A stretch of 64,000 nucleotides of DNA, taken from positions 45,078,203-45,142,202 of the forward strand of contig CM065297.1 of assembly GCA_032871835.1 (NCBI GenBank), given 5' to 3'. The DNA is from Dipteronia dyeriana. Taxonomy: Eukaryota > Streptophyta > Magnoliopsida > Sapindales > Sapindaceae. The notes below the pieces were generated by a model. It searched no databases. It saw nothing but the letters and a program-made list of their open reading frames with translations, and was not told where the DNA came from. The position numbers and the translations under genes were made by a program. Positions 32,511 to 43,619 of the stretch are shown here, one piece after another (position 1 is the first letter of the stretch; every line of letters starts with the position of its first letter).

Positions 32511-33557
32511 ATTTTTTTTGGAAAGAAATGGGGAAAAAAAGAAAACAAATTTTAGAGGTTATTTTATTAAGACAAAAATAATATTTATTTCTGATAATGA
32601 TTTATCAAGATTATATTTTTTATTTTTTGTCTTTATTTTTTAAAGTTTTTCAAAGAGACAAAGATCATAATTAAATTTTCTTCAATTTTTTATATTAATT
32701 ACTATAGATTAATTCAAAAAATTACAAAAAATTATATATGTATTTTTATAAATACAATAAATACAAAACTAAAATTAAAAACTACTTTTTAGAAAGTTGT
32801 TATACATTTATTCTTCACTTTGTGATAGGAATTCAAATATTACATTTGTGGATTAAATTGAAAAATGTAAAAAAAAAAGACTTTCTAATCCGTATACGAT
32901 TAACGATAGAGCATTTCATTTGACCATATGTGATTTGAAAAAAATAGTTAATTAAATACTAAAATAAACATTTTTTAACAAGAAAAGAAATTATTGGAAT
33001 TAATCTACAATTAAATGTAATAACATATAGAGGTTATATATAAATAGTATGTTTTAATTAATAAATTTGAAGCAATAAAAAAATGGATAAGTTTTGCTTT
33101 AGTTTCAGGTGAGTGGTTCGATACTGGTGATGAACGAAACATTAAATGAGGCTGGATTGCAATGATAGTGAGATGTGGGTAGGTGGGTAGTTGGACGATA
33201 GGGTTCCAAACAAACCAGGTTTTGTTTTTCCTAATTTCGTCCTTATAGACATTTTATGGGATGAGAATTAAAATTGGTCATTGAGGCGACGTAACTGTGT
33301 GTACGTTTACTCATCAATCGCAAATGCGGGTAGAAATCTCTATTGAAATGGAAGTTTCATTCCTAATTCATTATTGTAATCATTGAACTAATAGTTTAAT
33401 AAATTATTATCTAATAAATATTTTTAAATAGCCATTTTTATATCATACAAAATAATTATAAAGATTACTTGAATCAATTTAAATTATCTACTAATAATTT
33501 TTTAAAATTTGTTCAATACAATTTTAATTTTAATAAAAAAATTAATAACATATTTAC

Positions 33558-33560
<3 letters not shown>

Positions 33561-33601
<41 letters not shown>
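33561..33601. repeat. (TA)n microsatellite in the CACTA element
   Basis: About 20 TA units without interruption. Confidence 0.9.
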
Positions 33602-33604
<3 letters not shown>

Positions 33605-33780
33605 TTGTATTATTTATAAAAGTTGAAGTTGTGTAGTCTAATGGTTTATTCTCTACAAAATCGAATGTAAAAAGATGAAAATTGTTTTTTCCAATAAGAG
33701 TTTTATTTTAAATCATCAATAAAAAATTAATGACTAGTATATGTTATATATAATAATTGTGCAACTATTAACAAATTGAA

Positions 33781-33845
33781 GCGTTTGGTCCAGCGGTCAA
33801 GTCTTTCATTCGCGTTGGGTCGTGGGTTCAAAATCCACCAAACAC
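33781..33845 (+). other. tRNA-like sequence (tRNA or SINE relic) inside the CACTA element
   Basis: A 65-nt stretch with tRNA hallmarks. The ends GCGTTTG and CAAACAC pair at 6 of 7 positions as an acceptor stem. GTGGG-TTCAAAA-TCCAC forms a complete five-pair T arm with a B-box-like core. TGGTCCAGCGGTCAAG resembles an A box. It is too short for a full tRNA and no good anticodon arm can be drawn, so it is not called a tRNA gene. A tRNA-derived SINE head or a decayed tRNA copy captured by the transposon fits best. Confidence 0.5.
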
Positions 33846-34194
33846 ATTGATAAAGACTATAGGGCGTGCTAGTGTGTGGTAGTTTGTAGGGTCGTTGTTG
33901 TGTGTGTGTGATGATGTGTCACAAGATCATGGAGTTAGGTTCAAAACTCACAAAACACAATGATAAAGACTATGGGACGTGCTAGTGTGTGGTGATGTGT
34001 AGGGTCGTTGTTGTGTGCGTGTGATGATGTGTCACAAGATCATGGAGTTAGATTTTTTATATCTCTTTCTCTATAGGCGTCCCAATAGAATAATCAAACA
34101 CAATGATAAAGGCTGGATGGGGTGTGCTAGTGTGTGGTACTGCGTAAGGTAGTTGTTGTGTGCGTGTGGTGATGTGTCACGAGATCATAGAGTT
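33826..34194 (+). repeat. three ~110-bp tandem units in the CACTA element
   Basis: Units beginning near 33826, 33940 and 34095 share AAACACA.TGATAAAG, GTGCTAGTGTGTGGT, GTTGTTGTGTG and GATGTGTCAC.AGATCAT. The first two also include the B-box-like GTTCAAAA. A 40-bp subterminal-like piece (TCTATAGGCGTCCCAATAGA) separates units 2 and 3. Confidence 0.75.
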
Positions 34195-34598
34195 AGATTT
34201 TTTCTATCTCTTTCTCTATAGGGACGAAATACTTTTGTCCCAATAGACATTCTCTTGGGACGAAAGTATTTCCTCCCAACAGATATACTTTTGGGACAAT
34301 TTATTTCGTCCCAATAGATGTACTATCAGGGCGAATTATTTCGTCCCTATAGTATATCTATTGGGACAAAATTTTGAATTCGTCTTAAAATGACAAATTT
34401 TTTAATATATTTTTGTTTCGTCCCAATTGGTACTCTTTAGGGACGAATTTGAATTTTCATCCCAAAGAGGCTATTGCAACCCATCTGAAGCGACGAATTT
34501 TGTGACCAATTTTTTTTCGTCCCAATAGATCTATAGGGACTAATTTTGAGCTATTGGGATGAAAAAAAAACGTCCCAATAACCCATTTTTTTGTAGTG

Positions 34599-36243
34599 AT
34601 ACATTGCCACCTAGACGTAGTGAGGGGGTTATGAGATAGCCTAAATGCTATTTAGGTATATGTGAGGGACAAGGTGTTATCTCTGCTGATTCTGTGGATG
34701 ATCCATTGCCATTTAAGAATGCAATAGAAGATCCTAATAAATAGGAATAGCTTAAAGCCATGAATCTCGAGATGGATTCCGTGTACTCTAACTCAGTCTA
34801 GGATCTTGTAGACTTACCAGATGGGGTAAAATCCATAGGGTGTAAGTGGATCTACGAGAGAATGAGAGGAGTAAACGGGAAGGTAGAGACCATCAAAGCA
34901 AGGCTAGTGGCCAATGGTTATACCCAGAAATAGGGGGTCAATTATGAAGAGACCCTCTCGCCAGTAGCCATGTTTAAGTCTATTCAGATTCTCTTATCCA
35001 TTACTACCTATTTTGATTATGAAATTTGGTAAATGGACGTCAAGACTACATTCTTGAATATCAATCTTGATGAGAGCATATATATGATTCAACCAGAAGG
35101 ATTCGGGTCTCCAAATCAAGACCAAAAGGTTTGCACGCTGCAAAGTTCCATCTTGGACTTAAGCAAGCATCTAGATTTTGGAACATCAGGTTTGATGATG
35201 TGATAAAAACCTATGACTTTCAGCAGAACGTCGATGAGCCTTGCGTCTACAAGTGGATCATTGGCAAGAAAGTAGTTTTCTTGGTCCTATACATAGATGA
35301 TATCTTGATCATTGAGAATGATGTGGGAATGTTGTCTGATGAAAAGGGCTGACTGTCTAACCAATTCCAAACGAAAGATTAGGGAAAATCGAGTTATGTT
35401 CTTGGGATCAAACTTATAAGGGATTGTAAGAACAAACTCTTAGCACTGTCTCAGGCATCATATATCGACAAGATTCTTGTGAGATTTTCGATCCAGAACT
35501 CTGAGAAAGGTAAATTACCTTCTAGGCATGGAGTTCATGTGTCTAAGGAAGTTGAGGATATGAGACGTGTATATGCATCGACAGTAGGTAGTCTCATGTA
35601 TGTTATGTTATGCACGTGGTCGGACATCTACTATGCAATGGATTAGTCAGCAGATACTAGTCCAACCCAGGATTGGATTATTGGGTTGCTGTCAAGACTA
35701 TTCTCAAGCATATTCAGAGAATGAAAACTATATACTAATGTATTCCATATAGGATTTGATCCCGTTAAGATACGCAAATTCTGATTTTCAATCAAACAGG
35801 GATTCTAGGAAATCCACGTATGGATCAATATTCACCTTAGGTAAAGCCATTGTATGGAGAAGTATTAAGCAATCTCGATTGCGGACTCCACCATGGAAGC
35901 TGAATATGTAGCCGCTTGTGAAGCTGCTAAAGAGACTGTTTGGCTTCGTAAGTTCTTGAGTGATCCGAAAGTTATTCCAGATTAAGATAAGCTCATCACA
36001 CTTTATTGTGATAACAATGGTGTTGTGGCTAATTCCAGAGAGTCAATAAGCCACAAGAGAGGGAAGCATATAGAGAGAAAGTATCATCTCATCAGAGAGA
36101 TAGTGCAAAGAGGAGATGTTATTGTCACCAAGATAACCTCACAAGACAATCATGATGATCCATTTACGAAGAACTTACCGGTTAAATTGTTTTCGGGTCA
36201 CCTAGATAGTATAGGCTTACGAAACATGCCTCACATGCTTTAG
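34599..36243 (+). pseudogene. copia B part 4: reverse transcriptase and RNase H
   Basis: C-terminal half of the copia B polyprotein. RT motifs in order: CKWIYERMRG, ARLVANGYTQK, YEETLSPVA, MDVKTTFLN, SIYMIQPEGF and LYIDDILII (catalytic YIDD, about 35290). RNase H (about 35850-36180) has AEYVAACEAAKETVWLRKF, LYCDNNGVVANS, KRGKHIERKYHLIREIV and DPFTKNLP. Stops and frame changes are frequent. Some stops fit CAA or CAG to TAA or TAG, for example before MDVK at about 35030 and after TQK at about 34931. The stop codon lies 15 bp before the 3' LTR, with the tract AAGTGGGAGAT between. Confidence 0.82.
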
Positions 36244-36257
36244 TGTAAGTGGGAGAT

Positions 36258-38605
36258 TGTTAGGGTTTATGCCCTATACCTGTATTTTTTTATGGATTTA
36301 TGAAATAAATAAAAAGAAAAGTTCAATTCATTCTTGTTGTGTTATTTATTTTATAACTTGTGCATATTAACATCCTAGATTGTCGGATGTAATCTCGAAC
36401 AATGTATATGAGTGTCATATACAGATTGATACAGTAAGAGACGTGCAATCTAAAGAGTCTATAGATAACAAATAAAACTGGGTACTTTAATTGTGGTTAA
36501 TCTATAGCTGCGGTCTATTCTGTAATGTACGGTGATTCTATCCTGAATCATTCATATGGAGATATGAGAATAATGGCACCTTGTATGATGTGATCATATA
36601 GAACTGGGCCATGATCAATATGAATCTCTCACCAAGATCCGTTTACTCATGAGATTCATATATATCAACTAATGATGGCAGTATGTGGGTGATATTAATC
36701 TTGAGTGTCTTATCGACTCCATCAGGTTTGATAGTGGTCCTTGATATACCATAGGTGAAGTCAGATGCAGTTCCTGACCAATATGCTCCATATATTGGGA
36801 TTGCGGTTTGGCTTGTGGTTGGGAAGGTATGTACACAATAGTGGAATCCACACCTTCTTGTGAGAAGTAGATGGTAGTTCCCTTAAGGGTGATTGGTTCA
36901 GGGCTTAGACAATATGAGCGCTCTCCTAATTCCGTGAGGAAATAGGATTTATTTTCCACTAGAGAATCAATGGTACTTAAAGGATATATGTAATTAGAGG
37001 GGTATAACGGACATTATGACCCATCTCTAATTATGAACTACTGTGGACGATCACACCATGTGTAATAGCTATAACGATGGACACCGAGTTGTATCGATCT
37101 GTGTAAAAGCGTCTACAGTTGAGAGAGTGCAACTTCGGGTTTTTAGTGGAATAACACTGGAGTTAATAATCAAAGAATATTAATTAAAGAGTTTAAATAA
37201 TGATTATGAGGATTATTGAAGCTCAAAATACTGTGGGTTCATTAGGTCCTCTTGGTAGCCCTATCGATTTAGGTAACAAGAGTCACAGTTAATTAATTGC
37301 ATTGTCCATTTAATTGTGTTACGAAAGTGGAACGTATTTATTCGGGAATTAATTGAATAATGAGATTATTTAATTAATGAATAATGGTGATTAAATAAAT
37401 TAAATAATAAGATTATTTAATTATGTTATTAATCACTAAATGGAGGGTGTATGTTGATATTTGATTTTGAATAAAATAAGATAATATGATTATTTTATTT
37501 TATTAAATTAAATATATTTTTTGAATTTAAATAGTTTGAATTCAAATAAAATCCAATAAAAGATAAGAGTTATATTTTTTAAAAAATAGTTAAAAAAAAA
37601 AGAATGTGATCAGGTTTTTTAAAACTTTTGAAAACCGAACCATAATAAAATATATCTATATTATCTCAGCAAACTGATATCAACAGACAAATTACTCAAC
37701 GCATGAAAAAAAAAAGAAACAAAAACTTGTTTTTGGTTGGTGAAGTGAAAATTGCAGAGATGCAATTGTTATGTGCATTAAACGAGATATCAAAGTGAGA
37801 GAAAACAAAATGCATCAGTTAATTCTATTTGCTTCAAAGAAACTAAATGCGTGAGACATGGTCTCAACATATTGCCTGAGATGCAATTGAAATATTTGTG
37901 CATGTTTTGAATGTGATAGTTTGTGCAAGAGTTGTGCATTGATACAAAAGAAAAAAGAGAAATATATCTGCTAAAAAAAACGTGAGACAATAAGAGAGAA
38001 TATATGAGATGCAAATTTGGTGTGCATGTGAAAATATATAAGAGAGAAAGAAGAATTTGCATTGGATGAAAATTATATGTGCGTTGACAATAACATCAAA
38101 AACACACATAAAGTTTGAATAGGAAGCAAATAGATGGTGCATGAAAGAATATAAAACAGTTTTAAATTATTTTTCGACAACTTTTACTTGATATTGATCG
38201 ACGCAAATCAAATATAGTGCAAGTGTTGCACAGTGAACGAAAAAGAAATTGTTTCTTCTTCTTCAATTCTCTCTACATCCTCCATTCAAATTCCTAAGAC
38301 TGTGGCGCACCCACACAATTACCAGTTCCGGTATATAGCGAGGATGATCGAGTGGTTCAAATAAAGAGCATTACAAGAAGTGAAGGAGCCTCCAAACGTT
38401 GGTATGGTTTTAAGATTTTCTTCTGAATATATTGATTACAATTTCCTATGTTTACATATTTATTTATTATTGTAATAATTTATATTTATGAGTTCCAAAA
38501 AAATTACGATCCCAAGTTCACTGGTTCAAGATCGATTATGATCTGTGTTAAAAAATTGTAAAACCTACTTCCGCTGTGTTACCATTGAATGGGGTTCCAT
38601 CAACA
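36258..38605 (+). mobile_element. 3' LTR of copia B
   Basis: It starts TGTTAGGGTTTATGCCC directly after the polypurine tract. It aligns over its length with the solo LTR at 41002-43154 (for example CATCCTAGATTGTCGGATGT in both). The end TTCCATCAACA at 38605 matches TTCCAACA of the solo LTR with a small insertion. Small open frames in it (minus strand, 37790-38142) carry no domain. No matching 5' LTR lies before the gag piece at 5953, so no target duplication can be shown. Confidence 0.82.
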
Positions 38606-39945
38606 TCCACCGTAGTAAAGGGAGAGATTTTTCCTATCTATAGAGGTACTCGTCTACTAGGCAATAGCGAATAGATATCCTTTTTACTTTACGAGCTTGG
38701 TTAGGGTCCTCTAGAAGCCTTCCCTCTTGGAGGTGGGTGGCTATGGGGTCCATCCGGCACAAAGATTGATCAACTGGACATACTTTCTTCCCCGCTGCCA
38801 TGCTGGGCTGGGAGATCACCTAGAGGAGTATTCTCTTAGGTAGATCTTACCCCCTATTGGCGGTAATCTTTACTAAGACTTCTACCCTGTGATTCTGTTG
38901 TCGTGGGATCTGCTCAATCTTGAATCCATTGAACTGGCTCTTGAGCAATTGTACCTTTTTGAGACAAGTGGTCATGTAATCCCCCTTTGCCTAGTACTTG
39001 TCGGTGACCTGGTTGACGATAAGCTAGGAATCGCTCTTGATATATACGTAGTCTACCCCAAGCTTGATTGTTATCCTCATTCCCACCAGGAGGGCTTCGT
39101 ATTCTGCCTCATTGTTCGTAGTCTTAAACTCAAACCTAGGGTTTTGGCAATATTCAGCTTTTCCTGGATCTATCAGGATGATGCCAGCCGCTCCCTTAGC
39201 TTGTCCAGATGCCCTATCGGTGAAGAGGATCCAAGGATTGCAATCAGCTGGCCAGTTATCAATACATTGTCCTTTCCCTGAATTTGCCCCGCCTTCATAG
39301 GAGCATCTGAGTTGAGAAGTACTGAGAATTCTGCCATGAAGTTTGCTAGCACCTGGGCTTTGATGGTGATTCTAGTTTTGTGCTTCAAGTCAAACTGAGT
39401 GAGCTCAAAGGCCCAAAGGACTAACCTCTTAGACACATCTGGCCTCTAATTGAACTGGCGGAGAGGTTGATCGGTCATTACCACTACTGTATACGCCTAA
39501 AAGTAGAAGCGGAGCTTCCTCACCGAGGTGACTAAGGCAAAGGTGAGCTTCTCGAGGAGGACATAATTCTTCTTGGGCTTGGTTAATGCATTTCTCACAT
39601 AGTAGATAGGTCGCTGGACCCCATCCTTACACTCTTTAACCAATACCACGCTTACAGTTGTCTCAGGCACAACCAATTAAATTTACAGCTCTTCTCTGGG
39701 GTCCGGTTTGACCAGTAACGATGGGTTGACTAGATAGGTCTTGAGGGATTGAAAGGCCTGCTTGTTATCCTGGTCCCATTTCATATTCCTTCCCTATTTG
39801 ATCACCTTGAAGAAAGGAAGGCATTTATCTGTAGATCATAAAATGAATCGATTAAACACAACCACTCGACCAGTTAACGCCTACACCTGTTTGATCTAGG
39901 TAAGGGATTCTAAGTCTAGTATAGCTCCCTAATGAAACCTTTCTT
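38606..39945 (-). pseudogene. Tat relative D: RNase H, archaeal RNase H and linker
   Basis: Minus-strand gypsy pol remnant. It starts with the RT thumb/connection (NRFIL, STDKCLPFFKVIK, about 39800) and the first RNase H (RPIYYVRNAL, TFALVTSVRKL, KRLVLWAFELTQFDLKHKT). The archaeal-type RNase H follows at about 39240-38890: ILFTDRASGQAKG (Asp), TTNNEAEYEALLVGM (Glu), IKSDS-stop-LIVNQV (Asp). The integrase linker has RYCLVDEYLYR (38640). Stops and frame changes are common. The catalytic RT palm is missing between about 39960 and 39840, so an internal deletion is likely. Integrase should follow to the left, but the copia B LTR stands there. Sequence is distinct from the A/C/Z family. Confidence 0.75.
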
Positions 39946-40996
39946 ACCAACTCATCGACCTTTTTCTGGATGGTTACATTTCTCTCAGCATTAAAGTGTC
40001 ACCTCTTTTGCTTGACCTGCTTGAAGGTGGGGTCAACTGGCAACCCGTGAACCGCCAAAGAGATGGTGATCCCTGGCATCTCACCATGGCTCCAAGCGAA
40101 TATTTCACTATATTCCTGGAGGAGCTCGATCAAGCCATCCCTCACACCTAGCTCCAAGGAAGTGCCAATTTTGACTACCCTGGATGGGTCGTCTCCTTTG
40201 ATTGGGATCTCTTCTAACTTATCCAAGGAGTGGCCATTGGCCTATCCCCTGTCTTTCTATACTTCATCCTCATCTTGGAAGTCACTTTCTTTTTCATCTG
40301 TCAATCCTTTTACAACATCTAGGAGTTAGGATTCTGTATCTGGTGATTCTCGTCCATGTACCATGGCTACTTGCGCATATTGCTTCGCTAGTGCAGTGGG
40401 ATTTATAGATACTTCGTAGCACTTATGGACGACCTGTTGATCTCTACGCAGCTCTCCTACTTCGTTCCCTACCAAAAACTTTATGACTTTATGGTAGATT
40501 GATAGTACTCTATTGAGGGCCGACAAGAAAGGTCTTCCTAAAATGGCATTGTAGGCCGATAGAGTGTTGATAACAACGAAGTTCATCATGACATTCTACT
40601 AGTGACGTGCATTTCCAACAATCACTAGCAAAATCTTTGATCCCACTGGCACAATTGAGTCCCCGTTGAAGCCGTACAAGGGGGTGGTGCAACTGTTGTA
40701 GCATCACTTCTTCAAGTTGAGCTTCTCTAAGGTGTCTTTAAATAGGATATCCACGCTGCTACCTATGTCAATCAGCATAAGGTGGACCAAACAATTGGTG
40801 ATCTGCACCGTGATCACCATGGGATTATTATACGGCTGAATGGTGTTGTATACATCAGCTTTAATGAAAATGATTTGAGCAAACTGGGAGGTCCCCACGG
40901 AGCTCCAATCGACCTTGAAAACCCCTAACCTTCCTTGATCCAGGGTACCTTCTTGACGTGGTTCTTTCTGGAGTTATTGGAGCTTCCTTCCAAGGT
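39946..40996 (-). pseudogene. Tat relative D: protease region
   Basis: The minus strand reads IIFIKADVYNTIQPYNNPMV, then the protease loop LMLIDIGSSVDILF (about 40775), where the catalytic Asp and GSS are kept. After a break, YNAILGRPFLSALNRVLS follows (about 40545), the conserved second half. A linker with EIFAWSHGEMPGI (about 40090) marks the RT start, followed by QVKQKRxHFNAERN. Stops are scattered. The coding block is cut on the right by the solo LTR at 41002, and gag continues beyond it at 43160. Confidence 0.75.
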
Positions 40997-41001
40997 GTGG
41001 C

Positions 41002-43154
41002 TGTTGGGGTTTATGCCCTAAACATGTAATTTGTAAATGGATTTATGAAGTAAATAAAAGGAAAGGTTCAATTCATTCTTGTTATGTTATTTATTTTATA
41101 AACTTGTGCACATATTAACATCCTAGATTGTCGGATGTAATCTCGAACTGTGTATATGAGTGTCATCTACAGATGGATACAGTAAGAGACGTGCAATCTA
41201 AAGAGTCCATTGATAGCAAATAAAGTTGGGTACTTTATTTATGGTTAATCTATAGCTGCGGTTCATTCTGTAATGTACAGCGATTCAATCCTGAATCATT
41301 TATATGAGATATGGGAATGGAGGCAGCTTGTATGATTTGATCATATAGGACCGGGCCATGATCTATATGAATCTCTCACCAAGATCCATTTAGCGATGAG
41401 ATTCATATATATCAACTAATGATGGCTATATGTGGGTGATCTTAATCCTGAGTGTCTTATCGACTCCTTTAGGTTAGATCGTGGTCTTTGATATACCATG
41501 GGTAAGGTCAGATGCATTTCCTAATCAATATACTCCGTATGTTGGGATTGCGGTTTGGCTTGTGGCTGGGAAGGTTTGTACACAATAGTGGAATCCACTC
41601 CTTCTTGTGAAAAGTATATGGTAGTTCCCTTAAGGGTTGATTCGGGGCTTGGACAATATGAGCGCTCTCCTAATTCTATGAGAAATTAGGATTTATTGTC
41701 CACTAGAGAATCAATGGTACTTAAAGGATATAGGTAATTAGAGGGGTATAACGGACATTATGACCCAGCTCTAATTATGAACTATTGTGGAAGATCACAC
41801 CATGTGTAATAGCTATATCGATAGACACCGAGTAGTATCGGTCTGTGTAAAAGCGTCTGCAGTTAAGAGAGTGCAGCTTCAGGTTTTTAGTGGAAAACAC
41901 CGGAGTTAATAATCAAGGAATATTAACTAAAAAGTTTAATTAATGATTCTGAGGATTATTGGAGCTCAAAATACTATGGGTCTGTTAGGTCTCCTTGCTA
42001 GCCCGATCGATTTAGGTAACAAGGGTCACAATTAATTAATTGGATTGTCCAATTAATTGTGTTACAAAACTGTCACGTATTTATTCGAGATTTAATTAAA
42101 TAATGTGATTATTTCATTATTAAATAATGGTGATTAAATAAATTAAATAATGGTGATTAAATAAATTAAATAATGAGATTATTTAATTATGTTATTAATC
42201 ACTAAATGCAGGGTGTATGTTGATATTTGTTTCTTGAATAAAACAAGATAATGTGATTATTTTTTTTTATTAAATTAAATATTTTATTTTTGAATTTAAA
42301 TAGTTTGAATTTAAAAATTAAATCAAATAAAAAATATGAGATATTTTTTTTATTTGAAAGTTTCTTTTAAAAAATCAAATATAAGATATGGGATATTTGT
42401 TATTTGCAAAATTTTTAAAAATCAAATTAGATTTTATCAGTATTTTTTAAAAAAATTTAAATATTATATATACAATATATATTATTAAAAAAAAGAAAAA
42501 AAATAGTAAATGTGCGTGAAAATGCACAGCTCACACACACACACACATATATATATATATTTGACAAATGACAAAAGGAGAGGTTTTTTGTTTTTTATGA
42601 AAATTGGTTTTATATCATTATATATATCAAACGCATCAATCAATATTTTTACTTTTGGTGATTAAGTGGGTGCGTGAACCAAAGACAGTGTGCGTGGGAT
42701 ATATAAATATATATATTTTAAAAAAGGTGCACTGTGTGCGTTTTAACAAAAGAGAGAAAACAATGCAAGTGTTGCATAGTGAAAACTAGAAGAAAGAGTT
42801 TCTTCATTCTTATTCTCTCTTCATCCTCCATTCTAAAATCTTGAATCCGTGACGCGCCCACACGCAGTTACTAATCTCGGGATATATTAAGGAAGATCAA
42901 GTGGTCCATACTAGGAGCATATCGTAAAGTGAAGGAGCCTCCAAACGTTGGTATGGTTAGGTTTTCTTATTTTTATTTTATTGATTTCAATTTCCTGTAT
43001 ATATACATATATTTTATTATTATAATAATTTTGTATATATTAGTTCCGAAAATAATTACGATCCCAAGTTCACTGGTTCTACATATAGATTACGATCTGT
43101 ATAAAAAATTTTAAACTCATTTCCGCTGCGTTACCGGTGAACGGGGTTCCAACA
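41002..43154 (+). mobile_element. solo LTR of the copia B family
   Basis: A 2153-bp LTR, TGTTGGGGTTTATGCCC to GGTTCCAACA, flanked by perfect GTGGC repeats (40997-41001 and 43155-43159). No internal sequence is attached. It aligns with the 3' LTR of copia B (36258-38605). Solo LTRs arise by recombination between the two LTRs of a complete element. It interrupts gypsy element D between gag and protease. Confidence 0.92.
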
Positions 43155-43619
43155 GTGGCCTCCACTGATAGTATGTCTGACCTAGATTTGTTACATCATG
43201 TCTTTTTGCTCTCCTTTCCTCTTCTCAGCATGGTCTCGGATCTCTGTTTGTACCTCATTGCTAGTGTGGTTGTTGTCGCAGTCCTACTACAAGAATTTCA
43301 CCAAGCAGCCACCTCTCACTAGCACTTCGATCTGAATGCACAAGCTGAAGCACTATGAGGTGTTGTGCCTTACATCCTCATGGAAATCACAGTACTTGTA
43401 CCGGTTCCTTGTATCCGATAGTGCTTTCATGGGACTAGATTTTCTGAGTAGTCCATTATCAAGGATGGCAAGGTAGATAATCTCACGGGATGCATTCAGC
43501 GGGGTATAATGGCTATAACCCCTCTTATCCTAGGCTATAAGGGCTATGACTATTAGTGGAGATGATGCTCGAGGTGGAGTTCGTCTTGCCTGGTACCGCT
43601 CCCACTGGAGTTGAACAGG
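43155..43619 (-). pseudogene. Tat relative D: gag C-terminal remnant
   Basis: The minus strand reads PMKALSDTRNRYKYCDFHEDVRHNTS near 43350-43440, the conserved gag end of Tat elements (a Y-C-x-F-H...H-x-T-x-x-C pattern); the final Cys region is damaged by a stop. CFSLCIQIEVLVRGG follows. It continues into protease at 40996 once the solo LTR is removed. The right end is the LTR of copia E. Confidence 0.7.

Larger units (their letters stand above)
32097..34598. mobile_element. non-autonomous CACTA DNA transposon
   Basis: A 2.5-kb element flanked by the 3-bp duplication ATA (32094-32096 and 34599-34601). The right terminus read inward is CACTACAAAAAAATGGG and the left CATTATAAGAAAATTGG. These are the typical CACTA ends, the left one with two C-to-T changes. 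Subterminal regions (about 32125-32510 and 34220-34580) hold many copies of GGGACGAA and its complement TTCGTCCC in both orientations, as expected for transposase-binding repeats. There is no transposase ORF; the inside is AT-rich. Excising it together with one ATA restores the copia B reading, which proves the insertion. Confidence 0.9.

Noticed and set aside
33781..33845. Functional tRNA gene
   Set aside because: Only 65 nt, no anticodon arm can be drawn, and one acceptor pair is lost; kept as tRNA-like relic.
37790..38142. Minus-strand frames with hydrophobic stretches
   Set aside because: They fall in the 3' LTR of copia B and lack any counterpart in the homologous solo LTR.
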